A stretch of 40,000 nt of DNA from Chromera velia (Eukaryota > Sar > Chromeraceae). The position numbers were made by a program, and so were the translations under genes. Below are positions 22,701 through 33,214 of this stretch, piece after piece. The stretch is taken from the NCBI GenBank assembly GCA_018398765.1, contig JAHBMJ010000083.1, positions 9,278-49,277 on the forward strand, in the 5' to 3' direction. Each line of letters starts with the position of its first letter. Within the stretch, counting starts at the first letter, position 1. A model generated the notes under the pieces. It saw only the letters and a program-made list of their open reading frames with translations, was not told the origin of the DNA and searched no databases.

Positions 22701-23643
22701 GCAGAAAGTGGGTTCCCGTCAAATGGCCTTCATGCACAGCAGTAATGCTTTTCAACGGCACGAGTACTCACCAAGGGACGCAGACAGGGGTGACGCCTCT
22801 CAAAGCTCCTGCATCACCCCTGATGGCTCCTCAAGAGGCAACCACCCGTCCCCTCCCGCCTCTTGCCCCCCCCTCTTCAGAATACCCCCCGAGCCCGAGA
22901 TGAACCCCCACTCGACACCGAGGGTCTCCCCTGGCCCCCCCCGCTCTTCCCATGAGGGCATTTCAGAGGGGGGGGAGGGTGGAGGCCAAATTGAAGAGGG
23001 GAAAGAGAGAATAAAGGAAAAAGGACAATTGAGTTCACCCGAAGCAGCACGCCCACGTACCGACAGAGACGCACTGGAGGAGAGTAGTTGTTGGAAGGAA
23101 ATGCGAGAGAGAGATGGAGATGGAGGTTGTTCGTATTGCAGCGAGGCAGTCGGGACCGTTGGATTGAAGTCGGACGTCTCAGAGGAAGAAGAAGAAGAAG
23201 AAGAAGAAGAAGAGACAGAGGAAGAGAAGGGAGAGGGTGGGGCTGCCTCCGAGTTGTGTGTGTGGGTTTCTTCCCTTGAGAACGCCTGTTGGGGCCTGGG
23301 GAATTCTGGAGGGAAGTTGCTGGGTCTGTCTCTGCAGACCGTGATGAATTTTGCGTGCGTCGCTTCTCTCTTCTCCCTCCTGTGGGTTGCGTGTTCGGTT
23401 CCTGTCTTCCTCGTGGCTGTGTTGGAGGAGAGACGCCGCAGAGCGAATCTCAGAAAGAATCGAGCAGCGGCGTGGGAGGGGAAGAATGGCGGGAGCCGCA
23501 CATCAAAAAAAGACGGTCGGACAAAAGAGGGCGAGAGGGAGGAAGAGGAAGAGGAAATGATGGAAGAGGTTGACGATTTTAACGTACAAGCACGGATGCA
23601 AAAAGGTAGTGGAGAGGGAAGAAAGGGTGTGTGCGCTGTTTGA
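19790..23643 (+). CDS. Major facilitator superfamily transporter, SLC18B1-like, with large loop insertion
   Basis: Three exons, 19790-19890, 19990-20272 and 20548-23643 (TGA), join in frame to 1159 residues. Twelve membrane segments are visible. TM1 starts SSWAFFVMALQQ; TM2 ends in the motif-A-like PLARRFG; TM4 is RFVWGVSLSGAGTFAAA; TM5 is followed by GPPLSGYLYA. TM7-10 (about residues 307-445) include GLLEPTLAPHI, LSDRRG and MGINLVVIPSIPALL; TM11-12 lie at about 1037-1100. The GPP.SGYLY, EPTLAPH, LSDRR and IPS.PALL blocks follow the SLC18B1 pattern, a vesicular polyamine/amine exporter family in animals; the substrate here is inference. Two hydrophilic loops are long: about 197-306 and about 450-1036, the latter rich in Ser, Pro, Arg and Glu. 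Such transporters are normally about 450 residues. A donor at 20258 (GTAAGC) would also be in phase but would remove five residues of TM4. Confidence 0.88.
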
Positions 23644-23906
23644 GAGAGAAGAGAGAATATGGATGGTTGGTATTTCGATCCAACACAAGTCCATGAACAA
23701 ATGCATGTTGACTTTGGTTCGTCCTTTCTCCCTTTGCGTCTCCGCTAGAAGCAAAGAGAGAGAGAGGCTCTCCAAACGGGTCCTCTTTTCTTTTCTTTTC
23801 TTTTCTTTTTTCACCGTTCTTTTTTATTTTGGTTTTTTTACTTTTCCCTTCAAGTTCGTGGAAGGAATTTTGTTGCATTTATGCATGCATGCTGATTCCA
23901 TGCAAT

Positions 23907-23962
23907 GCATTCCTGTTTTGGTTTTGGTTGCATTCCTGTTTTGGTTTTGGTTGCATTCCTGT
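23907..23962. repeat. 23-bp tandem repeat, about 2.4 copies
   Basis: The unit GCATTCCTGTTTTGGTTTTG plus GTT starts at 23907, 23930 and 23953. It lies shortly after the transporter gene and just 3' of a TGCATGCA site. Confidence 0.88.
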
Positions 23963-24904
23963 GTGTAATGGAAGCACATGGCGGCTCGGTGTTCTTGGTC
24001 ATGACTGGCGGACTTTCGATCGAGCATACGTGTTGATGCTGCAACAAGAAAGTGACGTGCATCAAAAATCATTCTTTCTTTTTTTTTTTTTTTTGCGGTT
24101 TCCATCATATACGTACCACGAAGAAGGATGCTTCACGTTCATTGTCGCTGATGTTCTTCCACCCTGTCGTCTGTCTTCCCTCTTTCGCTCATTTGTTTCG
24201 AGGAGAGAATTCATTTTTTCTTCTTTTCTCTTCATTAGATGGGAAGATCAAACCATCAGTCCGCAATCCGTCTTTTTGTCCCCCCGTTCCTGAATACGTT
24301 TGTGTCCCTTCCCACAGACACTCCCTCCCTCTCGCATGGGGGGGGGGGCTAGTCAGTTTTGATAGGTAGAATTTTGTCGGCTCGTCTCTGTCATCTTTTT
24401 AAGTCGATTCTTCTCTCTCTACATTGAAGAAATTCACTCCGCATCCGCATCATCAATCAATCCTCCCTCTCAGTCAAGTCATTGTCTCCTGCTGGAAGAG
24501 AAGCGACAGCGGCACATTTGCCTCCTCCTGTTTTAACTTTACATCATCAATTCATCCGTTGTCCGCTTGACCCATGCAAGCAAGCAAGCTGTGTGTAGCA
24601 AATCGGTGCTGCGATGATCGAGTCGGCCGGCCTTTTTGCGTTGAATTGAAAGTTTCCACTTCAACCCCTTTATGGATGCGCTGATTTCTCTTTTTCTCTT
24701 TTTGTTAGTTTTTCTCCCTTTCTGTGTTTCTTTCTCCGTTCTTTCTTCTTGCTTCTTTCTGGCTTCTTTCTGTGCCTCTTTCGTGCAGTTTCTCTCTGTT
24801 AAGTTCATCCCTCTCTGCCCTCGCCTTGCATGTTAAGCTGTATGCATGACGTGAATGCATGCGGCTGCTTCTAATGCTGCTTGGTAAGCCGTGGAAGTGC
24901 ATGC

Positions 24905-24905
<1 letters not shown>

Positions 24906-24982
<77 letters not shown>
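24906..24982. repeat. (CT)n(GT)n microsatellite
   Basis: A CT run of about 32 bases followed by a GT run of about 40 bases. No gene model surrounds it. Confidence 0.95.
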
Positions 24983-24986
<4 letters not shown>

Positions 24987-26299
24987 ATGCCTGTCTTTGA
25001 ACATCAACAATCTGAATGAAGGTGGGTGCAGGAATGAAAGAAAGGGGACACAGGTGCAGATGAACCATCCATGCATGAGTGCAGACGTGTTAATTTGTTC
25101 TGTCCAGTAAATCAAGCCCCAGCAGGCAGGCATGATTTTCCTCCGCAAGGAAGGAAGAGTGCCAGACAGGCAGACGGGTAGAAAGAAAAAGTCTAGAGAA
25201 AACGTTCTTCTCTAAAGTACATCCGTCTGTCTCTGCCTCTCTCAAGCCGTTCAGAAGAGAAGAAAAGACAACTCGTCGCGGCTTTTGCTTCTGTCTGGCT
25301 TGAGAGAAACATCTTTCGGCTTAATTGTAAATGAGAACGGAGATGAGGGGCCGGGGCCTCGATCGTTGGATTTATTCTTTTGTTTTCTCTCGCTTCTGGT
25401 GGTCTTTCTTTTCTTTTTTCTGCCTCTCTTTGTTTCTCGACTGAGAAATGAAGTCAAACGAATTGTATCGAAAAGGAAGTCACAGGTTCACGCACGTGTG
25501 TTTCCGAAAATGCATTATGCGGCTGGCCTCTTCTCATAAATACTTTACGAAAGTGGCCTCGTGGTTTGAAGGGAGACGGGCAAGGCAAAGTCGCTTGCTT
25601 ATGCTCTGTGTGCACGAACAGCACAATGCAGGCAAGAGGAGGTGCATGAAGAGAGAGGGTGGAAAAGAGAACACTGACCTTCTCTAACTTTGAATTTCTA
25701 TCACTTTTCTATCATTTTTCTATCACTTTTCTAACAACTTGAAGAGAGAGTGCGTATAACGCTGGACGGAGAAAGTCGGAGAATCCATCACGAAGGAAGT
25801 GAGGCGGCGCGGCGAGGAGAGAAGAAATCAATAAGAAAAGCTGCACGCCTTTCAAGTCCCTCCCTCCTTTCTCTGTCGCTTCGCTGCACACCCGAAAGAA
25901 CCGACAGACAGCTACTGGGGATGCACGAAAAGCGTACAAGCGTGCAGCTTGACCGTGTGGTTTCGCAAGGGCTGTTCCGATTCCTGTGTGTGACCGACGC
26001 ACATGCATGCAGTCTCTGGACATTCATGCATTCATTCATTCCATGCATGTGTGTGCAAAATTTGCAAATTTGCATGCACACCTGCACGCATGCGGGTGCA
26101 TGCATGCTGGTTGATGCTGCTGATCGTTAATTGCGTCGAGTCGAGTCCTCTTTCTCTGATGCGTATCCGTGCGATAATTGAATGCGTCGATTATGCATGG
26201 TGCTATGCATGCATGCATGCATGTTTGTGTACAAAAGGTGCGGTTGACTGCTTCAATGACGAAATTGGCATGCAGCCGCGATGGTCACCGCGATTTGAT

Positions 26300-27260
26300 C
26301 GTCGCGTTCGCGTAAAGTGATGCCAAAAAGAACAATGTATATAGGAGATTCTAAGGAGAAAAAATGTCCAGAAAAATGTCTTGATGAGGCCGCGATTCAG
26401 ACGACTCGGAAAACTCTTTTTTTAAAAAAAGTGAAAGGCCTTTATATGTTATTCCATCAAGTTTTTGGCTATGGAGAAAAAACAAAAATTAGTGGTCATT
26501 ACTAATTATTGAATTTTCATGTAAATTAATTCTTAATTCATCATATAGTGTTAAATTATATGCAAGTCGTATTAATTAAATTATTAAATGGTTCACGGCG
26601 GCAAGCTAGTTCACGCGACCTTATCCTCCCAAAATAATACAAAAAAATTATTTTTTCTGAATGACCGGCCAATTTATACGGCTAAACTGTTTTTTTAAAA
26701 AAATTAAAATTCTTTAAGATTTTTATTTATTTATTGTTTTAATTTTTTGTTACTTGTTGCTCGTGTAGAGCTTTTTTAGTATTTTTCAGTCCCATGTATA
26801 TTATCAGAAGTCTGCTCTCGCATTTCTCCAGAATTCTCCAGAGCTCCTGATGGGGACGGATCATGAAAAGAGCACGGTCTCCTAGGGGTAATTTCTAAAA
26901 AAGAAAAAAAAAGTCTCGATCCAAAACAAATTTATTTTTTTTGTTTTTTGATGATAATCTCGCTAGCATCAACATATAACAACCATATGCGACTTGATCA
27001 CAATACGACACCCTGCAACATACACCAAAGCAACGGTTGTATAACAGTGTAACAACATTTATTTATCATTATAATAAAGAAACAATCTAGGAAACAATGA
27101 TATAACAACATTTAAACAACATTTGTCGGTTTATACAACACATGAACAACACTTAAACAACATATTTTTTAGTTTGACATCATGCAGAAAAAGAAAAAAA
27201 AAAGAAAAAAGTGAAAATAACCATTTTTTTTTTTTTTAAATCACCCCAAGACAGTCTCCC
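26300..27260. other. AT-rich island with A/T runs and AACAACATTT-type repeats
   Basis: Base composition drops sharply to AT-rich compared with both flanks. Homopolymer A and T runs are frequent (for example 26418-26433, 27189-27238). A degenerate motif AACAACATTTA recurs at about 27049-27170. A 62-codon plus-strand frame at 26317-26505 has no recognisable features. It could be an old insertion or a distinct intergenic compartment. Confidence 0.5.
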
Positions 27261-27377
27261 AGTCTCTGTAGGGAGACGTGCTCTAGCTACCCTGAAGATG
27301 AAAGGAAATGAATCAGGGGGGATGTATGGTGGATAAGGGTGGGAGTGAAAGAGAGAGAGACGACCAACGTCGACTAT

Positions 27378-28193
27378 CTACTCCAGGCACACTCGCTCCT
27401 TCCTCATCTCTTCAAAAAATTCCTCCCTATAATTCATTTCTTCTTTTAATTCCTCACATTTTTTCTCCAGTTCCTCCACCTCCCTCCTCCACATCTCAAT
27501 GTCGGTGGGGGAGGCGGTAGCTGAAGGTTGGGGTTCCTGTGAGGCCTGCACAGGCAATGATCCAGACTGGCAGACGCGGCGATTTGTATGTTTCCCCCGT
27601 CTCTTTCCCCCTCCCTCTGGGGAGCCTCCCTTGCCCTTCCCGTTCTTTCTTCATCCCCCTCCCTTTCCCTTCCTGCTCTTTTCTCACCCCCTTGCGCCAA
27701 GTCCCCCTCATGCACTCCCTCGGGAGGCTCTGCATCTGGACACACCCCCTCGTGGTACTCCAGTTGGCTTTCAAAGACCTGCATAGAAAAGGAGAGGAAA
27801 GAACCAACAGATGTAGACATACAGACAGACATGCTCAAGAAGGAAGGAAGATTAGTCGGGGAAGAGGCTAACAGAGAGGGAGAGACAATGAAAAGCAATG
27901 AAGAGGCGAGGAAGACTTCATGATGATTAAGGTACACGAAGACAAAAACAGGAACTAAAAGATATGAACCATCCACTCCGGACATACTTGCTCCTTCCTC
28001 ATATCTTTCCAACTGTTACAGTCTTTCTCAAATTCTCTGCTTCTCTCTGTCTCTTCTTTCTCCTCTTCCAAGTTATCACACTTCTCCCTCAGCCCCTCCA
28101 CTCCCCTCCTCCATGCACATCTCGATTCCTCTCCTCAACCCTCTCGCCTCGTGCTTGCCTTTGAGCAGCCGCATCCTCCGCCGCCTCACTCAC
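27378..28193 (-). pseudogene. Coiled-coil protein gene, probably disrupted (distal module)
   Basis: Minus-strand exons: 28193-27988 (acceptor ATGCAG, donor GTATGT), 27778-27688 (VFESQLEYHEG...DLAQG, donor GTGAGA) and 27520-27378 (stop TAG at 27380-27378). The terminal exon is a clear coiled coil: IEMWRREVEELEKKCEELKE then EFFEEMRKERVCLE. The acceptor TTCAG at 27521 keeps phase; CAG at 27546 would be the usual choice but is out of phase. The 28193-27988 exon is a paralogue of the terminal exon (EKCDNLEEEKEE...DMRKEQ), but its front half (VSEAAEDAAAQRQARGERVE) is in a different frame from its back half. Relative to the terminal exon it carries four extra bases near 28113. Upstream, a Leu-zipper-like stretch (ILLLERLADADSKALAAALR then DLLALERDAASEIV) ends in TAA at 28410-28408, just before a GTGAGA donor. 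I infer a decayed or misassembled gene. Confidence 0.45.
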
Positions 28194-28579
28194 CTGCATG
28201 AAGGAGTACATGGCATTGCATATGCAGACAGGCAGCTAGAGGGACATGTGCAGGCATGGGAAGAATCGCAATTCGAAGCCAAACACGGCGAGCAGGGTAT
28301 TGAAACATGTAACAGAACGAAACCGCACTGATCATGCAAAGAGATTTGGAGAGATTTCATTGACGTCTGCGCATACACAGACCCTTTCTTTCCCTTGTTC
28401 TCACCTCTTAAACTATTTCAGATGCAGCGTCTCTTTCCAGTGCAAGAAGGTCCCTCAGGGCAGCCGCTAAGGCCTTCGAGTCGGCATCGGCGAGACGTTC
28501 AAGGAGCAGGATTTTTGATGACTTCTTTGTCTTTGGGAGAGATGGGGCACTTGCCTGGGGCTCCTGCTTGGACCCTCTC

Positions 28580-29771
28580 TCAGTCTTTGAGGCCCCTCAG
28601 TCTGTCCGTCTGCTCGAGTTGTGTTAGGTGGGGCAGCTGCACAAAGAAGGCAGAGGGAGGACAGGGGAAGGGGAAGGGGGGCATACGTGAGTAAAAGAGG
28701 AAGAGGGTGCAACGCGTCAAGAGACACAATTAAGCAGGCAGTGCAAAGGGGCCAGAAGGAACAATTAAGGGAAGAAAGGACGAAAGAAAGCCACAAGGAG
28801 TATAGGAGATCCAGGGGGGGCAAGGGGAGGGGGAAGCAGAAGCAAGAAGAGGAAGTCTAAAGAAGGGACATCTATCAGGATGATACGAAGACGTTAAAGA
28901 GTAGAGCCACTGCACCTCTATTGTGACTTCACATACCTTCCCTCTTGCTTACTGTAGTCCCATTGGAGAATGCTGAGGTCTTTCTGGTGAGGGGTAGGAG
29001 GTTCCCCTGTGGATGAGTTTGAGGGGCAGTAGTGGTAGCTGCTGCTGCTGCGGCGGCGGCGGTGGCAAAAGAAGAGGATAAGTTTTGAGATCCTCTCTTG
29101 TTGGCGGTGGGGATGTCCAACTTGGCGGTGGTGGATCGGGCACCCTTGCTCGAATGTTTCTGCTTGTCGACCTTGTCTGCAGCCTCTGAGGAGACAGTTT
29201 GAAGGGCATTTTGCATTGAATTTCCTCCCGATACATTCATTGTGGCAGGCGCTAGGGCAGGTGAGCCTCTAAATGTGACAGACTCTCTGAGCCAGTAGAC
29301 GACGTAGATCTGTTGTTCTGACAAAGACGAGGGGAATGGAGAGTATCAGCAGCGGCCTTGTCCAAGATGACCTTCAAAATCTGGGCAAGCCTATTTGCCT
29401 GATTGGTTACGCTGATCTTCCTTCCTCCCGCGCCTGTTGTCTGCTGTGATGAGGTGCTCTTGGGATTGGTGATGACTTCTTTATCTTTTGGAGAGATGCA
29501 GAGCTTGCCTGGGGCAGCTGCACAAAGAAAGCAGAGGGAGGATAGGGAAAGGGGAGGGGGGGCATACGTGAGTGAGAGGAAGAGGGGGCAGCGCGTTAAG
29601 AGACACAATTAAGCAGGCAGTGCAAGGTTGGGGCCAGAAGGAATAATTAAGGAAAGAAAGGAAAAGAGAAAGCCAGAAGGAGTATAGGAGAGTATAGGGG
29701 GGGGAAGCACCTGCAGTGTGAAGTAAATGAAAGACCTCAATCACTTCATCGATTTTTTCTTTTGATTGGTA
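28580..29771 (-). CDS. Coiled-coil/low-complexity protein, partial (proximal module)
   Basis: Minus-strand exons 29771-29711 (YQSKEKIDEVIEVFHLLHTA), 29517-29323 (GKLCISPKDKEVITNP then KISVTNQANRLAQILKVILD), 29266-28953 (low-complexity Ser/Thr/Ala, including an Ala run, ending SAFSNGTT before GTAAGC) and 28636-28580 (LPHLTQLEQTDRLRGLKD then TGA) join in consistent phases. The total is 627 bases, 208 residues plus stop. The first listed exon begins after a CACGCAG acceptor with no Met, so the gene starts further upstream. The intron 29322-29267 is only 56 nt, far shorter than others in the window, so that join is the weakest. No domain is recognised. The gene is related to the module at 27378-28193 through duplicated exons. 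Confidence 0.45.
28632..28808. repeat. Direct duplicate, copy A (partner 29513-29690)
   Basis: Starting at GGCAGCTGCACAAAGAAGGC and ending AGGAGTATAGGAG, this segment matches 29513-29690 almost throughout, with small indels. It covers an acceptor region and intron of the minus-strand coiled-coil modules, so the duplication includes splice sites. The similarity extends into the exon sides at about 28515-28556 and 29472-29517. Confidence 0.9.
29513..29690. repeat. Direct duplicate, copy B (partner 28632-28808)
   Basis: Second copy of the exon-edge plus intron segment, about 881 bp from copy A. In copy A about 75 bp lie between CTGCCCCA and GGCAAG that are absent here, where CTGCCCCAGGCAAG is continuous. 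Confidence 0.9.
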
Positions 29772-32461
29772 CTGCGTGAGGTTCTCTTACTCTCGCTCTC
29801 TTGTTTGTGCGACGACGTAATGGAAATGAGGGTCGTGGAAGACCTCTCTCGGAGTGGTCACGTGATTCCTGGCCGATCGAGGCTATCAGGGGTGCAAAAA
29901 AAACCTCCGCATGCCAGGGGCGTCCCCGGGTTGACTGCAATCAGAACACACACCGACAAGTTGAATCATGTACTTCTCATTGTGGCCGGGTGCATCCAGC
30001 TTGACAGCAGAAAACAAGAAAATGTACTCACTCCCAATCAGTCAGGCGCAGAAGCAAAGCAAAGGGCCAACAGAGTAGCAGATCGAAGAGACATCCAAGG
30101 AATCGTCTTCTACTTCTCGCCTCCGCTTGTCCAGTTACCAACTCAAGAAAATTCACAAACCCGTGGTCCATTTTTTAAAATGTTACAGAAGGATAGCACA
30201 AAATCGATCAACTATGTCATAGCTTGAGCAGAGAGGCATGAAAAAAGCTCAAAAAGAGCAGAACGGTAAATCAAAAGCCAAAAAACTGGTGATGTATTTC
30301 TGTCCTGCGAAGAATCAGAGAGAAAGATCAGGTAGAGATCAGTCACTCACCCAGTTGGTTTTGTCTTTCGGCCATTCGATTCTGCCAGAAGGAATTAAAG
30401 AAAGAAAGTGCAGAGAGAGGATAATTAAAAAAAATGTTGCACCGCAACAGGAATAGAATCCGTCCAGCAGAACAGAAGTGAAAGAAGAGAACAGTGCCCG
30501 ATCAACTATTTTGTTTTTCTCATCTACTTCCAGAAATCCTTTACACCCACTTGGCTTCCATGCTTGCCTTGCTACACCCTCACTCTTGAACACTAGTATC
30601 AGGAGAGACATGTCAGAGCAGGAAGGGGGTTTGTTATATTTCGTACTACTAGAGAGAAAAGACGCCTGTGGTGTACTCTCTCTTCTCCTTCCTCACGGCT
30701 TTCCTCTCCCACGCCTGCCTTACCTTCCTGGCTTGAGTCTCTTCCTCTATAATCTCCCTCCCTCCCTCCAAAATATTTGATCAAACACATGGTTCTGACA
30801 CAAATTAAGGTACGTTAACCCAGCTAGCCAGTTAGTGCATCGATCTCCTGCCTGCTCTGTTCGTTCTCCTTATCTCCTAGCTAGTGTATCGATCTCCTGT
30901 CTCCTCTGCTCGTTCTCTTTATCTCCTAGCTAGTGCATCGATCTCCTGTCTCCTCGCAGACAGCCCCCCATCCTGGAATCATGCAGCCATTCTGTGACAG
31001 CATGACGGTTTTCTGAACACGTGTTGCTCGTCTGGTCCCTGTTTTGGTGACTGTGCCGCTAAAACCCGCATATACAAATACACAGATTTCAGTAGACCTG
31101 AGAGGGGCGAACTGAACGGCGGCACAGCCAAGCAGAAACGCAATTTGGCAGCAATCAATCACCTCTCTCATTCAATGCGCCTCAAAGAGCCTTCCTCATT
31201 CAACCCACGCGTTCTGAAAGAACTGCACCTCACTGTTGCTTTTATAACTTGTTGTACATCTTGTTGAAAACACGTAGCTTGGACAAATACATACAGGTCG
31301 CTAAACTTCAAAAAGGCAGAGCTCCCTAAGTCCGCCATCCAGTGCCTGTTAGAGATGAAGAGGGCTTCATTCGAAACACAAGGAAGGGTTTTTCTTTCGG
31401 TCTGGCCGACCGTCTCGCCACGTCTCGCCCTATTATTGCTGGTTGGCTACAAAACGAAATGCATATATACATGTGAGAGAGCAAATACACATTTAATATG
31501 CAGAAGGTTGAACAAAGTGCGGGTCCATCTCTCCTAAGATCTTTCATGAAAAATTAAAGAAGAACACCCGACATCGCAAAAAATAGATCTAGGCTACGAG
31601 ACAGACCTTTGATCTTTTTTGAAAAGGAAGCAAGGTTGAAATTCTTTGGATGCGTTCCACACTTTGTCTCAAATTCTTTTTCGCATTCGGATTTATAGTG
31701 GCAGAAGCGGAGGCAGCAAGAAAAGGAGTCAGCTCAAATCGAAAGATAGAGCAAATCATAGCCACAGTCAAGTCTTGAAAGAAACACATAACTTTCCTAG
31801 CTTAATTGGACAATCGAAGATGAACTTCTTTTTGGTACAGAGTTGCAGAAATGATCGGTAGCGTCCCGCATGGCATAACAAGAATTCAAAGAACAATCAA
31901 CGCCAGAAAGAAGATTCAAATTTGTACGCTTCTGCACAACACAAAGTCTTGTTGCTGTCCTATCAATCCACCGTAAGGGCCCTGGGAGGCTTGTTGAGAG
32001 CCGCGGTGAATTGAAAAGCACTGCAGGGCAGCGTTGAAGTGTTGCACCCACTGTTGTTCATTTACAACGTACATCGATCCCGTATCGGCGCGAAATGCGC
32101 GCGCGTGCATGCATCATTGAAAAAAAAAAGCTCAAAATGTTTCGATCAAATTATAACTCCGCGCGGGGCCATGTGCAGACAGACATGCATATAAATCCCA
32201 TATATATATGACGCCGGACAGGCACTCTAGCTATAGAAGCAAATTGTAATGTTCTGCTGCTCGTCTGTACGTCACAGTGAGATTCCTGAACGTGGATGCC
32301 TTGGGGCTGTGCGCTTCCTTTATCGATTGATGACCACGGTTTGACTGCAGGCGAGCGCATGCTTGCATGTTATACTGCATGCACACTGTTTTGTGAGTGA
32401 TTTAGCTTGTTCCACCCAATTTCTGCAGTTCTGCTCGCTCAAGGGCGCTCGTGCAGAAGCG
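29772..32461. other. Region without a supported gene
   Basis: It lies between divergent genes (coiled-coil on minus, ankyrin on plus). A plus-strand frame at 29766-30227 lacks an ATG and overlaps the minus-strand exon, so it is not called. A minus-strand stretch near 29855-29942 (PWHAEVFFAPLIASIGQESR) has an acceptor and a possible donor but does not join in phase to the exon at 29771. Upstream exons of the coiled-coil gene should lie here. Confidence 0.4.
30835..30957. repeat. 49-bp tandem repeat, 2.5 copies
   Basis: Units begin at 30835, 30884 and 30933 with GTGCATCGATCTCCTG or the GTGTAT variant, then CTCGTTCTC and TATCTCCTAGCTA. The third copy is cut after TCTCCTCG. Contiguous copies without spacers rule out a CRISPR-type array. 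Confidence 0.92.
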
Positions 32462-33214
32462 ATGGGCGACGCTCTTTCGGTTCTTCAAGGCGTCAATGTA
32501 AATGGACGCATCAACTTCCCTCGATTTTCCATTGCGCTCACCGCTGCTGATCGCTTTTGCGAGGATTGCGCAGCAGGTTGGCCCATACATGCGTTCATGC
32601 ATGCGTCTTTTCCTATGCACCTATGCAGAAACACATCTTGCACATGCTTCTGGTCCTTACAATTCGTCTGCCATCGTTCTCCTTGTGGGATGATGTTTCT
32701 GTGCTGTTTGCTTTAATTGTCTCTGCCTACATGGCTTCTTATTTCAGGTCGGCTCGAGGCCGTTCAACAAAAACTTGCGAACAAGAGTGCCGAGGAGAAA
32801 GCGAAATTTGTGTGCGCGAAAAGTCGGGAAGGGGATGTGCCTCTGAACTGCGCTGCCCATAGCGGCAACCTGGAGCTTGTAGATCTGCTCCTCGAGTCAG
32901 GCGCCAGCCTGACGGATTACGACAAAGAGGGGCACAGCGCGCTCTGCTCTGCAATCCTGGGAGGTCATCCTCAGGTGTTGCAGCGGCTTGTAGAGAAGGG
33001 GGGCGAGTTGAATCACCAAGATGACAGTGGGCTTGCGGCTGTCCACTACGCAGTGCTGAGGGAGAACGTGGAGTGTGCAAAGATTCTCCTGGAGGCAGGG
33101 GCAAACCCGAATTTGAAGAATAAAAACGGGACCATGGCGTTCCAACAAGCACGCGTACTAAAGAATCAACAGATCCAAGAATTGCTCAAACAACATGGTG
33201 CGATTGAGTCTTGA
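32462..33214 (+). CDS. Small ankyrin-repeat protein
   Basis: Two exons, 32462-32576 and 32748-33214 (TGA), give 193 residues. The join restores CAAG|RLEAVQQKLANKS, a typical first ankyrin helix. At least three to four ankyrin repeats follow: EGDVPLNCAAHSGNLELVDL then LLESGA, KEGHSALCSAILGGHPQVLQ, DSGLAAVHYAVLRENVECAK then ILLEAGANPN, and a C-terminal half repeat NGTMAFQQARVLKNQQIQEL. Ankyrin repeats mediate protein binding and no catalytic domain is attached. The donor GTTGGC is weaker than most here. The N-terminal 30 residues are less convincing, and a CAG just upstream (32430) leaves open an additional 5' exon. No specific orthologue is recognised. Confidence 0.78.

Larger units (their letters stand above)
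23644..26299. other. Intergenic region without a supported gene
   Basis: Pyrimidine-rich, intron-like sequence follows the transporter stop. I found no conserved protein in either strand. It contains several TGCATGCA sites (23882, 26004, 26071, 26097, 26206-26221), a 23-bp tandem repeat, a CT/GT microsatellite and an 11-bp repeat (TTTTCTATCAC-like, 25700-25735). Confidence 0.5.

Noticed and set aside
29766-30227. Plus-strand frame of 153 codons
   Set aside because: No ATG start, low resemblance to protein, and it overlaps a phase-consistent minus-strand exon.
30835-30957. CRISPR-like array
   Set aside because: Repeats are contiguous with no spacers, in a eukaryotic context.
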